The notes beneath the pieces were generated by a model. That model was not told the DNA's origin, made no database searches, and was given only the letters and a program-made list of their open reading frames with translations. Both the position numbers and the translations under genes were made by a program. DNA of 9,455 bases. It comes from Sulfurimonas sp. (lineage in GTDB: Bacteria; Campylobacterota; Campylobacteria; Campylobacterales; Sulfurimonadaceae). How positions within the stretch are numbered: position 1 is the first letter of the stretch; each line of letters starts with the position of its first letter. Shown one piece after another: positions 1-7,112 of this stretch. The stretch is from contig WFPU01000189.1 of the NCBI GenBank assembly GCA_015487435.1, positions 1 through 9,455 on the forward strand, read 5' to 3'.

Positions 1-770
1 GCAGTATCCATTGCCTGCATACGAGCAGAGTGCTCAGCAGCAACAGAGTCAATAAGCGTATAGTACATATTGTACTCAACATACTTATTGACTAAAGCAT
101 CAAGCATATTCTCTTCATTCTCTGCTTCAACTTCCAAAAGTGAGCTCTGCGTCTCATTACACTCAAATGCATCACCATCTACAGGAAGAACCTGATTCAC
201 ATGTAACTCTTGTGTAATCATATTCTTATACCCGTTATAGACTACATGAAGGGCATCTATCTTCCCATCTTTAAAGTCCATAATAGAAGTTCTAATAAAT
301 TCATCAGATCTTTTTTTCTCAGGCTTAGAACTTAAACCAACAACAGTATCAAACATCTCTACCTCGTTGTATTTAAAGAACTCTATACCTTTTTTACCGA
401 TTCCGCGTAAACGCACTTTTACATTTTTATCTTTATACTCTTTTAAAAGTTTATTAACAGCTTTAATAGTTTGAATATTAAAACCACCACATAAACCTTT
501 ATCTGCAGTAACAAAAATGATGTCAACAGTTTTAGGATTTTCAATCTCGCTGAAACAACGATTATCGATTCCACCAACTTTATGACATTTAATACGTCCA
601 GCTATTTCGGCAATTACCTGATTGAGTTTATCAGAATAAAGACGAGATCTTTTTGCAAGATCCTCTGCACGACGAAGTTTTGCAGTTGATACAAGTTTCA
701 TCGCACGAGTTGTCTTTTGAGTATTACTAACACTCTTAATCTGTCTTTGAATATCTTTCAAGTTTGCCAT
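1..770 (-). CDS. atpG: F1Fo ATP synthase gamma subunit (3' end missing)
   Basis: Gamma is the central rotor shaft of F1 and couples proton flow through the c-ring to catalysis in the alpha3beta3 head on the cytoplasmic face of the membrane. An open frame runs from an ATG at 770 to the window edge, giving 256 full codons with no stop. The family usually has about 290 residues, so some 35-40 C-terminal residues should lie outside the window. The N-terminal helix is diagnostic (MANLKDIQRQIKSV, then TTRAMKLVSTAKLRRA), as is VTADKGLCGGFN at about residues 87-98. The visible end (SARMQAMDTA) is the start of the conserved C-terminal helix. The start is fixed by an AAGGA site overlapping the atpA stop. 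The gap to atpA is 10 bases, so the two genes are surely cotranscribed. atpD and atpC would be expected next, off the window. Confidence 0.96.
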   Translation of the reverse strand, partial: MANLKDIQRQIKSVSNTQKTTRAMKLVSTAKLRRAEDLAKRSRLYSDKLNQVIAEIAGRIKCHKVGGIDNRCFSEIENPKTVDIIFVTADKGLCGGFNIQTIKAVNKLLKEYKDKNVKVRLRGIGKKGIEFFKYNEVEMFDTVVGLSSKPEKKRSDEFIRTSIMDFKDGKIDALHVVYNGYKNMITQELHVNQVLPVDGDAFECNETQSSLLEVEAENEENMLDALVNKYVEYNMYYTLIDSVAAEHSARMQAMDT

Positions 771-780
771 TGAATAATCC

Positions 781-2298
781 TTAAATTACTACAAAAGAAG
801 CTTTAAACTCTTCAAGTGCTTTTAGCATTATCGCTTTAGTGTCATCATCAACTTTTGAAGTACTTCTAATGTTTTCAAAAATTTGAGGATATGATGCTTC
901 AATAAATGGATACATCTCTGCTTCAAATCTAACAACATTTGATGCGTCCATATCATCTAAGAAACCTTCATTACCAGCGAAGATGATAAGGACTTGTTTT
1001 TCAGCTGAAAGTGGAGAGAAAGGACCTTGCTTAAGAACCTCTACCATTCTTTGTCCACGCTCTAGTTGATTACGAGATGTCTCATCAAGATCAGATGCAA
1101 ATTGAGCAAATGCTTGAAGTTCACGATACTGAGCAAGGTCTAGTCTTAAAGTACCAGCAACTTGCTTTGTTGCTTTAATTTGAGCAGCACCACCAACACG
1201 AGATACTGAAAGACCAACATTAATCGCTGGACGAACACCCGAGTTAAATAGTTCAGTTTCTAAGAAGATTTGACCATCTGTAATTGAGATAACATTTGTT
1301 GGGATATATGCCGCAACATCACCCTCTTGAGTTTCAATGATAGGAAGAGCAGTCAATGAACCAGCTCCATCTTCATCACATAATTTTGCAGCTCTTTCAA
1401 GTAAACGAGAATGAACATAAAAAACATCACCAGGATATGCTTCACGACCTGGAGGACGACGAAGGATAAGTGACATCTCACGATATGCAACTGCATGTTT
1501 AGACAGATCATCATAAACAATTAAACCATGTCTAGCGTTATCACGGAAATATTCACCCATAGTTACACCAGTATATGGAGCTAAAAATTGAAGTGCAGCA
1601 GCTTCAGCAGCCGTAGAAGATACAACAATAGTATATTCCATTGCACCATGCTCTTCTAATCGACGAACAATTTGTGCAACAGTTGATTCTTTTTGACCAA
1701 CAGCTACATATATACAAACAACACCATTACCTTTTTGGTTAATGATAGCATCTAATGCAACTGTTGTTTTACCAGTTTGTCTATCACCAATGATAAGCTC
1801 TCGTTGTCCACGACCAATTGGAACTAGTGCATCAATAGCTTTAATACCAGTTGCTAATGGCTCATGAACAGATTTTCTATTCATAATTCCAGGTGCTTTT
1901 TCCTCAACGAAACGAGTTTCAGTTGTTTCTATCGGACCTTTACCATCAATTGGCTCACCTAGTGCATTTACAACACGACCAAGTAAAGCATCACCAACAG
2001 GTACACGAAGAAGTTTTCCAAGTCTTTTAACACTCATACCCTCTTTAAGGTTTTCACCAGACCCAAGGATAACTACACCTACGGAACTTTCCTCAAGGTT
2101 CATTACTAAACCTCTTACACCATCTTCAAACTCTACCATCTCTCCAGCCATAACATTACTAAGTCCATAAACTCTAGCAACACCATCAGCATAAGAAACA
2201 ATCTTACCTGTTTCATTGATATCTACATTTAATTCAAAGTTATCAATTCGTTCTTTGATTATTGAGCTGATCTCATCAGCTTGAATTTTTGCTACCAC
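781..2298 (-). CDS. atpA: F1Fo ATP synthase alpha subunit
   Basis: This is the non-catalytic nucleotide-binding subunit of the F1 head, alternating with beta. The 505 residues are full length for the family. Visible motifs are Walker A GDRQTGKT (171-178), Walker B LIVYDDLS (259-266), the PPGREAYPGDVFY stretch (282-294), and the alpha/beta signature PAINVGLSVS (357-366) followed by R367 of SRVGG, equivalent to the arginine that reaches the catalytic site in the family. Translation starts at a GTG (2296-2298). An AGGAG lies seven bases upstream, and the N-terminus MVAKIQADEISSIIKERI fits the family exactly. The gap to atpH is 20 bases and to atpG 10 bases. No key residue is missing and there is no sign of recent transfer. 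Confidence 0.98.
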   Translation of the reverse strand: MVAKIQADEISSIIKERIDNFELNVDINETGKIVSYADGVARVYGLSNVMAGEMVEFEDGVRGLVMNLEESSVGVVILGSGENLKEGMSVKRLGKLLRVPVGDALLGRVVNALGEPIDGKGPIETTETRFVEEKAPGIMNRKSVHEPLATGIKAIDALVPIGRGQRELIIGDRQTGKTTVALDAIINQKGNGVVCIYVAVGQKESTVAQIVRRLEEHGAMEYTIVVSSTAAEAAALQFLAPYTGVTMGEYFRDNARHGLIVYDDLSKHAVAYREMSLILRRPPGREAYPGDVFYVHSRLLERAAKLCDEDGAGSLTALPIIETQEGDVAAYIPTNVISITDGQIFLETELFNSGVRPAINVGLSVSRVGGAAQIKATKQVAGTLRLDLAQYRELQAFAQFASDLDETSRNQLERGQRMVEVLKQGPFSPLSAEKQVLIIFAGNEGFLDDMDASNVVRFEAEMYPFIEASYPQIFENIRSTSKVDDDTKAIMLKALEEFKASFVVI

Positions 2299-2318
2299 TA
2301 CACATCTCCTCTCATGAA

Positions 2319-2852
2319 TTATATTGCTTTAACAATATGTTCTATTATTTGATTGTTAATTCTAGTTTTTGAAAAATTAATCTCAACACCTAAATCTTCA
2401 ACATCTACTTTGATACCATCAAACTCATTTTTTACAAAATCAAGTGTTATTTTAGAATCAAACTTTTTACCTAAACCAGCACTTAAATTTTCAATAATTT
2501 TTGAATCAATATCGTTATTGCTATATACAGTACCAGTATAGACTTTACTTGTAATTGCGATATCTTTTTTCATTTGTATTGCTAAAGATGGAATAATATT
2601 TAAACGATTATTTTCACCTAATAGTTTTATAAAATTATTTAATTTCTCAGACTTAGCAGACTTAACTGCATCTAGTATAATATTTGTTTTATCACCTGTG
2701 CTTACAGCTGGATTTTCCATAATATTTTTAAATTTATCATCTTTAAAGGACAAAGATATACTTGAAAAGATATCACTAAATACTTGTAGTGATTTCTCAT
2801 CTATATCGTATTTTAAAGCTTTTATATATCTTTTTGCAATTGATTCATTCAT
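2319..2852 (-). CDS. atpH: F1Fo ATP synthase delta subunit
   Basis: Delta caps the alpha3beta3 head and ties it to the peripheral b/b' stalk, so F1 does not turn with the rotor. The 177-residue length is normal. The start IAKRYIKALKY is the conserved first helix of the family, and ENPAVSTGDKTNIILDAV (about 46-63) matches the usual nP-x-(5)-K segment of the N-terminal helical domain. The rest is poorly conserved, as is typical of delta. The ATG at 2852 follows the atpF stop codon with no spacer, and an AAGGTGG site lies inside the end of atpF, suggesting translational coupling. Base composition matches the neighbours. Identification relies on this N-terminal similarity plus position between b and alpha. 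Confidence 0.93.
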   Translation of the reverse strand: MNESIAKRYIKALKYDIDEKSLQVFSDIFSSISLSFKDDKFKNIMENPAVSTGDKTNIILDAVKSAKSEKLNNFIKLLGENNRLNIIPSLAIQMKKDIAITSKVYTGTVYSNNDIDSKIIENLSAGLGKKFDSKITLDFVKNEFDGIKVDVEDLGVEINFSKTRINNQIIEHIVKAI

Positions 2853-3362
2853 CTATGCCACCTTCTTTAAAATAACATTTGCCATAGCTTCTTGATCAAA
2901 GTCATTGCTTGTGTCTGAAAGTATGTCTGAGACAATCTCTTTAACAACACCACGAACCATTTTTCGTTGCTCAAAATCCATAAGAATTTTTTGTTGAGAA
3001 GTTAAATTAGCTAAATCAATATCACATTGAGCCATGATATTATCATTAACTATTTTATTCTCTTTTTTAGATAATTCCATTAAATCTTTAGCAAATTTTT
3101 CAGCTTCATCTACCTTAGCTAACGCATCTTTTTTAAGTTTATCTGATTCAGCAAGTCTATCTTTTACTTTTTGCAATTCATCAGCTATTCCTTGTCTTCT
3201 GCCTGAAAAATAAGCTTTTGCAGGCTCAGCTACAAAGTACCAAATAAGTCCAGCAAAAAGGAGAAAGTTTACAGTTCTTTGAACTATGTCTGTACCCGCT
3301 TCACCGCTAGATGCTAATGCGTATGTTGATACAGTTAACAATAACAGTAAAATTTTATTCAT
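2853..3362 (-). CDS. atpF: F1Fo ATP synthase b subunit with N-terminal signal-like segment
   Basis: This is one of two peripheral-stalk (b-type) subunits: a membrane anchor in Fo with a long cytoplasmic helix reaching delta. The 169 residues begin with a Sec-signal-like stretch (MNKILLLLLTVSTYALA, 1-17, with a plausible ALA|S cleavage site). A short polar linker and the true b-type membrane helix follow (VNFLLFAGLIWYFVAEPAKAYF, about 31-52, split here for reference as positions only). After that comes FSGRRQGIADEL and a charged coiled coil to about residue 140. A b subunit has its N-terminus outside, so a cleavable leader would be topologically consistent. A similar leader is, as far as I recall, usual in epsilonproteobacterial AtpF. 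An AGGG site precedes the ATG. The gap to atpF' is 9 bases and to atpH zero. Confidence 0.93.
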   Translation of the reverse strand: MNKILLLLLTVSTYALASSGEAGTDIVQRTVNFLLFAGLIWYFVAEPAKAYFSGRRQGIADELQKVKDRLAESDKLKKDALAKVDEAEKFAKDLMELSKKENKIVNDNIMAQCDIDLANLTSQQKILMDFEQRKMVRGVVKEIVSDILSDTSNDFDQEAMANVILKKVA

Positions 3363-3371
3363 TAAACACCC

Positions 3372-3794
3372 TTATATTTGACTAAATTTTGCATTTAGTG
3401 CATCTTTGAAAAGTGGAACTTGAGATTTAAGATCATTCTCAAGTGCCACTTTTGACTCATTTAGAGATTTTTCAAACTCTATGTACTCAACAGCCAATTC
3501 GGCTCGCCTAGCTTCTAATTTACTTTCTACTAACTCTTTTGCATCTGCAATAACTTTTTCTCTCAAAGTTGCAGCATCCAGTTTAGCATTCATAACAATA
3601 TTGTCTGCTTTATCTTTCAAATTGTTGATTTCATTATCATTTGAACCTGCTTTTTGCATGTCGTTTTTAATGATGTCATCTCTTTTACTCATATATTTAA
3701 ACAATGGGTTATAAAGCCAACTGTTAAGAGTAGCGATAAGTGTAAGAAACACAGCTAATGTGGCTAATAGCAAATATGGATTAATATCTAGCAT
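3372..3794 (-). CDS. atpF': F1Fo ATP synthase b' subunit
   Basis: This is the second b-type peripheral-stalk subunit, expected to pair with AtpF as a b/b' heterodimer. The 140-residue protein has one N-terminal membrane helix (PYLLLATLAVFLTLIATLNS, about 6-25). The hallmark LYNPLFKYMSKRDDII (27-42) corresponds to the family's p-f-x(2)-m-x(2)-R-x(2)-I pattern just after the membrane. An alanine- and charge-rich coiled coil runs to the C-terminus. There is no signal-like leader, unlike the b subunit next door. The start is secured by a near-perfect AGGAGGTG eight bases or so before the ATG, the best Shine-Dalgarno in the window. It is the first gene of the ATP synthase run and directly follows its own promoter-like sequence. 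Confidence 0.93.
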   Translation of the reverse strand: MLDINPYLLLATLAVFLTLIATLNSWLYNPLFKYMSKRDDIIKNDMQKAGSNDNEINNLKDKADNIVMNAKLDAATLREKVIADAKELVESKLEARRAELAVEYIEFEKSLNESKVALENDLKSQVPLFKDALNAKFSQI

Positions 3795-3814
3795 AGCACC
3801 TCCTAAAAGTTGCG

Positions 3815-3830
3815 CAATTATACAATTATA
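3815..3830 (-). promoter_or_regulatory. Tandem -10-like boxes before the ATP synthase genes
   Basis: The minus strand reads TATAATTG twice in direct succession, giving perfect TATAAT hexamers at 3825-3830 and 3817-3822. A start site about seven bases beyond the distal box would leave a leader of roughly 24 bases, enough to hold the AGGAGGTG of atpF'. The proximal box would leave only about 16. No good TTGACA lies at 16-18 bases. This is acceptable for the main sigma factor of Campylobacter and Helicobacter relatives, which depends on -10 boxes and upstream T-rich periodicity. This is inference from sequence alone, with no mapped transcript. Confidence 0.6.
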
Positions 3831-3873
3831 AAATTGAAATCTTAGTTAAAGTGTAAAAGAAAGTTTAATTTTT

Positions 3874-4725
3874 TTATATTTTGCTTAGGTAACTGAGTAG
3901 TTTTTCCACATGAACTTCATCTTCAAACTCAATCGTAAGCTTATTTTGTGAGCTTTTTACTTTAAATCCTAAGTTGTCAAATTTATTTTTAATATTTGAG
4001 AAATTTAATTTAGTAATGCTCTTTTTATTAGAAATAGATGGAGTAAATTTATTATTTTTTAAATTTTTAATCATAGATTCAACTTCACGAACACTAAGTT
4101 TTTGTCCAATTATTGAGTTAACCATTAGTTGTTGTTCTTTATCATTTAGACCAATTAAAACTTTTGCATGTCCAGCTGTAATTTTTTTATCTATTAATGC
4201 TTTTTGTGTTTTAACTGATAATTGCAAAAGTCTAAGTGTGTTTGTTATATGTGTACGACTTTTATAAATTTTTTGAGCCAACTCTTCTTGAGTGATATCA
4301 TGAAGCTTTATAAGTTCACCATACGCATTTGCAAGTTCTAAGGGGTTTAATTCTTCTCGCTGAATATTTTCAATAAGTGCAAATTTACGCATACGATGTT
4401 CATCAGAATTTTGAACAATAGCACGTATAGTTTTTAGTTTTGCTAATTTGTGAGCTCGAAACCTTCTCTCTCCAGCAATTAAAATATATCCGTCTAAATC
4501 TTCTGTTACAATAATTGGTTGAAGAAGTCCATCATTTTTAATAGAATCTGCTAATTCTTGCAAGCTCTCATCACTAAAAGTTTTTCTCGGTTGAAATGGA
4601 TTTGGACGAATATTTTTTAGCTCGAGTTCTATTATAGAATCTTTTGATGTAGCTTCATTTTTATAAGCCTCATCCATTTCACCTAAAAGTGCATCTAAGC
4701 CACGACCTAATTTTTGTGATGACAT
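3874..4725 (-). CDS. parB: Chromosome-partitioning protein ParB (Spo0J family)
   Basis: ParB binds centromere-like parS sites, spreads as a CTP-dependent clamp and stimulates the ParA ATPase to segregate replication origins. I start it at the ATG at 4725 (283 residues), not at the in-frame ATG at 4773, because an AAGGGGA site lies nine bases upstream. The protein then begins MSSQKLGRGLDALLGE, the usual ParB N-terminus, whose LGRGL (6-10) is the ParA-contacting motif. The nucleotide-binding domain shows PNPFQPRK (41-48), GLLQPIIV (66-73), the CTP-binding box GERRFRA (85-91) and ENIQREELNPLE (119-130). The helix-turn-helix DITQEELAQKIYKSRTHI lies at about 143-160, and the last ~60 residues should dimerise. 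It lies 78 bases after parA and is likely cotranscribed with it. Confidence 0.96.
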   Translation of the reverse strand: MSSQKLGRGLDALLGEMDEAYKNEATSKDSIIELELKNIRPNPFQPRKTFSDESLQELADSIKNDGLLQPIIVTEDLDGYILIAGERRFRAHKLAKLKTIRAIVQNSDEHRMRKFALIENIQREELNPLELANAYGELIKLHDITQEELAQKIYKSRTHITNTLRLLQLSVKTQKALIDKKITAGHAKVLIGLNDKEQQLMVNSIIGQKLSVREVESMIKNLKNNKFTPSISNKKSITKLNFSNIKNKFDNLGFKVKSSQNKLTIEFEDEVHVEKLLSYLSKI

Positions 4726-4740
4726 TTTATATATTCCCCT

Positions 4741-4766
4741 TAGTTTGTGAACAAGACCCCAAACTA
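4741..4766 (-). other. Inverted repeat in the parA-parB spacer
   Basis: TAGTTTG (4741-4747) and CAAACTA (4760-4766) form a perfect 7-base inverted repeat with a 12-base spacer, between the parA stop and the parB Shine-Dalgarno. In RNA it would be a modest hairpin ending two to three bases before the AGGGG. No T-run follows, so it is not an obvious terminator. It does not resemble the parS consensus. It may tune parB translation or processing, or be chance in AT-rich DNA. Confidence 0.35.
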
Positions 4767-4803
4767 ATTTCACTCACTACAGCTACAACATTATCGAGAT
4801 AAG

Positions 4804-5586
4804 TCATGCTATCACTGCTTGTGCTAAATTTTGATATGCTACAGAACCAGATGATTTTACATCATAAAGGATTGCAGGTTTTCCAAAAGATGGAGATTCT
4901 GCTAATTTTACATTTCTTGGAACTACTATAATGTTATCCTCTTCATCACGAAATAATTTACCGTTAAAATGTTGCTTTAAATCTGCAAAAACTTGTTTGG
5001 AAAGATTATTTTGAGAACTAAACATAGTTGGGATGAACCCTTTTATAATAAGTTTTGGGTTTATTGATTTTCTTACTAATTTTACAGTATTTAAGAGTTG
5101 TGCTAAACCCTCTAGCGCAAAAAATTCACACTGAATAGGAATAATTACTGAGTTTGAAGCTGAGAGCGCATTTATAGTCATTGGTCCAAGAGCTGGTGGC
5201 GAATCTATGATTATATAATCATAATCTTTTTTTACATTTGCAATAGCACGTTTTAAAACTAACTCGCGTCCTTTTGCTTTATCTGCATCATAATACTCTT
5301 TTTCAATACCAACAAGACCGATATTTGATGGAGCTAAATGAAGAGTTGGTAGATCCGATTTTAAAATAATCTCTTTTAGTTTTTTTGTACCAATGAGTAC
5401 ATGATAGATATTGAATTCATAATCATTTCTATGAAATCCTAAAGATGTAGTAGCATTAGCTTGAGGGTCTGAGTCTATCAATAATACTTTTTTTTCTGCA
5501 ACAGCAAGTGAAGCAGCTAAGTTTACAGCTGTAGTTGTTTTACCAACTCCACCTTTTTGATTTGCTATTACTATTACTTCACTCAT
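4804..5586 (-). CDS. parA: Chromosome-partitioning ATPase ParA (Soj family)
   Basis: This is a deviant-Walker ATPase that binds DNA non-specifically as an ATP dimer and moves ParB-parS complexes apart. The 260-residue length is that of chromosomal Soj-type proteins without an N-terminal DNA-binding domain. Motifs are the deviant Walker A KGGVGKTT (11-18, with signature lysine K11), Walker A' LLIDSDPQAN (35-44), Walker B DYIIIDSPPALG (123-134), and the VVPRNVKLAESPSFGKP segment (221-237) typical of the family. The ATG at 5586 overlaps the birA stop in an ATGA, implying coupled translation; an AAGGG lies rather far upstream (about 14 bases). parB follows. Pairing with parB and lack of plasmid-type features point to a chromosomal segregation role. 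Confidence 0.97.
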   Translation of the reverse strand: MSEVIVIANQKGGVGKTTTAVNLAASLAVAEKKVLLIDSDPQANATTSLGFHRNDYEFNIYHVLIGTKKLKEIILKSDLPTLHLAPSNIGLVGIEKEYYDADKAKGRELVLKRAIANVKKDYDYIIIDSPPALGPMTINALSASNSVIIPIQCEFFALEGLAQLLNTVKLVRKSINPKLIIKGFIPTMFSSQNNLSKQVFADLKQHFNGKLFRDEEDNIIVVPRNVKLAESPSFGKPAILYDVKSSGSVAYQNLAQAVIA

Positions 5587-6236
5587 CTTAAACTATATAC
5601 CCTTTTACCATCTAGAATTATTGAACCATCATCTTGAAGTTCAGCATTTTCTAAAGAAGTTCTTAAATTATTATTATGTGTATAATATTTTTGTTTCTTG
5701 TAAAAGTTTATCTTATATTTGCTAAAAATTTGCTTCCATGAAAATTTTTTTTCAATATTTGCTAAATATAAATTTACTAAATTATCCCTAGATATTTTTA
5801 TATCTAATATTGCAAAATTTTTAGGTGCATTTTTTATATTTATTCCAACACCACAAATTAGATTATCATCAATTATATTTGTAATCACACCACCGATTTT
5901 TTTATCATCTATATAAAGATCATTTGGCCACTTTAAAAAAACTTTTGAGTCTAGTGATTCTAAAGTCTCTTTTAAAATATATGAAAAATATATAGAAGCT
6001 GATTCTAATTTTAAATCTTTTGGCAAATCTTGTAGTTTAATACTAAAAGATAGAAACATATTACCATCTAAGCCTTGCCATGAATTGTTCCTGCTACCGA
6101 GTCCAACTGTCTGTTCATCTGCTACAACAGCATGAGGAGATTCTATAGAAGAATTTTTAATTAAACTCTTTAAGTATGTTTGTGTTGAGTTTACACTTTT
6201 AAGATAAGTAATCTTCAAGAGACAATCTTTTTCCAT
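5583..6236 (-). CDS. birA: Biotin--[acetyl-CoA-carboxylase] ligase (monofunctional BirA)
   Basis: The enzyme activates biotin to biotinyl-AMP and attaches it to the biotin carrier protein of acetyl-CoA carboxylase and related enzymes in the cytoplasm. The 217 residues contain the ligase core: SVNSTQTYLK (14-23), EQTVGLGSRNNSWQG (41-55, the biotin/adenylate loop), LKWPNDLYIDDKKIGGVI (101-118, with K113 as the likely catalytic lysine) and CGVGINI (128-134). There is a short C-terminal domain but no N-terminal helix-turn-helix, so it should not be a repressor. The ATG at 6236 overlaps fmt by 38 bases and has a poor ribosome site. A TTG at 6218 is preceded by GGAAAAAG and would also keep the whole core, so the exact start is open. 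The stop overlaps the parA start by four bases. Confidence 0.93.
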   Translation of the reverse strand: MEKDCLLKITYLKSVNSTQTYLKSLIKNSSIESPHAVVADEQTVGLGSRNNSWQGLDGNMFLSFSIKLQDLPKDLKLESASIYFSYILKETLESLDSKVFLKWPNDLYIDDKKIGGVITNIIDDNLICGVGINIKNAPKNFAILDIKISRDNLVNLYLANIEKKFSWKQIFSKYKINFYKKQKYYTHNNNLRTSLENAELQDDGSIILDGKRVYSLR

Positions 6237-7107
6237 TTATATATGAAAGCACATCCATCTCTTTTTTTGATTTTGGTTGTACTTTATTTATTTTTATAGT
6301 GCCTTTTGCACAACCTACTATAATAGAATCTTTTTCTACGCTCAAAATCTCTCCAGGATTATTTAAAGTAGACTTTTCAATAAATTCAATATCTTTTAGT
6401 TTTAATCCAGACTCAAGATAAACTCCAGGCCAAGGAGTATATGCTCTGTACTTAGAATATAACTCTTTTGCATCATTAAAGTTTACTTCACCATCTTTTT
6501 TTGTAACCTTAGTACAATGTGATGCCAATGTATCATCTTGTTTTTTTGGGGTACACTTTTCAAAATTTTCTAATACATTTATGGTTAGCTCACTTGCAAC
6601 TTTAGTTAATGCATCAAAAAGCTCTCCAACTATCATATTTTCAGGGACATCTATCTCTTGTATTTTAATAATATCGCCAGTATCAAGTCCCTCTTCCATC
6701 ATCATAGCTGTTACGCCAGTTTTTTTATCATCATTAAGAAGTGTTTGTTGAATTGGACTGGCTCCACGATAAGCTGGTAATATTGAAGCATGAAGATTGA
6801 TGCATGGAGCATGATCTAAAATTTCACGTGGTAAAATTTGACCGTAAGCTGCAACTACTATATAATCACACTCTATCTTTAAAAGTTCTTTTACAGTATC
6901 AGCATCACGAAGGCGAGAAGGTTGATAAACTTTTATATTATTTTCATATGCTAAAGTTTTAACAGGTGGTGGAGTTAAAACTTTTTTACGCCCAACTGGT
7001 TTATCAGGCTGAGTATAAACTGCAGCTACATCTATGTTAACTGTATCAATTAATTTTTTTAGGATAGCCTCTGCATAATCAGGTGTACCCATAAAAATTA
7101 CTTTCAT
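6199..7107 (-). CDS. fmt: Methionyl-tRNA formyltransferase
   Basis: Fmt formylates the amino group of methionyl-initiator tRNA using 10-formyl-tetrahydrofolate, allowing bacterial translation initiation. The 302 residues are close to the family norm. The start MKVIFMGTPDYAEAIL is diagnostic. The catalytic set is visible as N104 and H106 in INLHASILPAYRGASPIQ (103-120) and D142 in LDTGDI (141-146). The tRNA-binding C-terminal domain includes the TPWPGVYLE motif and ends in LSLEDYLS. The gene starts 5 bases after obg and runs 38 bases into birA, so these genes are read as one unit. The ATG is followed directly by the conserved MKVIFMGTP, leaving no doubt about the start, although the ribosome site (AGAAAG) is weak. 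Confidence 0.97.
   Translation of the reverse strand: MKVIFMGTPDYAEAILKKLIDTVNIDVAAVYTQPDKPVGRKKVLTPPPVKTLAYENNIKVYQPSRLRDADTVKELLKIECDYIVVAAYGQILPREILDHAPCINLHASILPAYRGASPIQQTLLNDDKKTGVTAMMMEEGLDTGDIIKIQEIDVPENMIVGELFDALTKVASELTINVLENFEKCTPKKQDDTLASHCTKVTKKDGEVNFNDAKELYSKYRAYTPWPGVYLESGLKLKDIEFIEKSTLNNPGEILSVEKDSIIVGCAKGTIKINKVQPKSKKEMDVLSYINGKRLSLEDYLS
6820..6835 (-). promoter_or_regulatory. parS-like sequence inside fmt
   Basis: The minus strand reads TTTACCACGTGAAATT. Against the general bacterial parS consensus TGTTCCACGTGAAACA it matches 12 of 16 positions, including the unbroken central ten bases CCACGTGAAA. It sits about 1.2 kb before the start of parA. Spo0J-type ParB proteins commonly use sites near their own genes, and degenerate sites have been reported in Helicobacter. 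The same bases encode the conserved Pro-Arg-Glu of Fmt (ILPREIL), so protein-level constraint could explain part of the match. Binding is untested. Confidence 0.3.
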
Positions 7108-7112
7108 TTTTT

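Noticed and set aside
2353..3714. Open frames on the plus strand opposite atpH, atpF and atpF'
   Set aside because: They are antisense to well-supported genes, have no ribosome sites, and their hydrophobic, Leu/Ser-rich translations are what antisense reading of AT-rich genes produces. The same holds for plus-strand frames opposite parB, birA, rpmA and rplU.
3902..3917. Second parS-like sequence (TTTTCCACATGAACTT) in the end of parB
   Set aside because: It matches 11 of 16 positions but lacks the CG at the centre of the core; too weak to call in AT-rich DNA.
4726..4773. In-frame ATG at 4773 that would lengthen ParB by 16 residues
   Set aside because: The added residues do not look like ParB, no good ribosome site precedes that ATG, and the ATG at 4725 has an AAGGGGA and gives the standard SSQKLGRGL start.
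6540..6552. Slippery A AAA AAA heptamer in fmt suggesting programmed frameshifting
   Set aside because: The frame continues normally through the conserved C-terminal domain, no stimulatory hairpin is evident, and such A-runs are common at this base composition.
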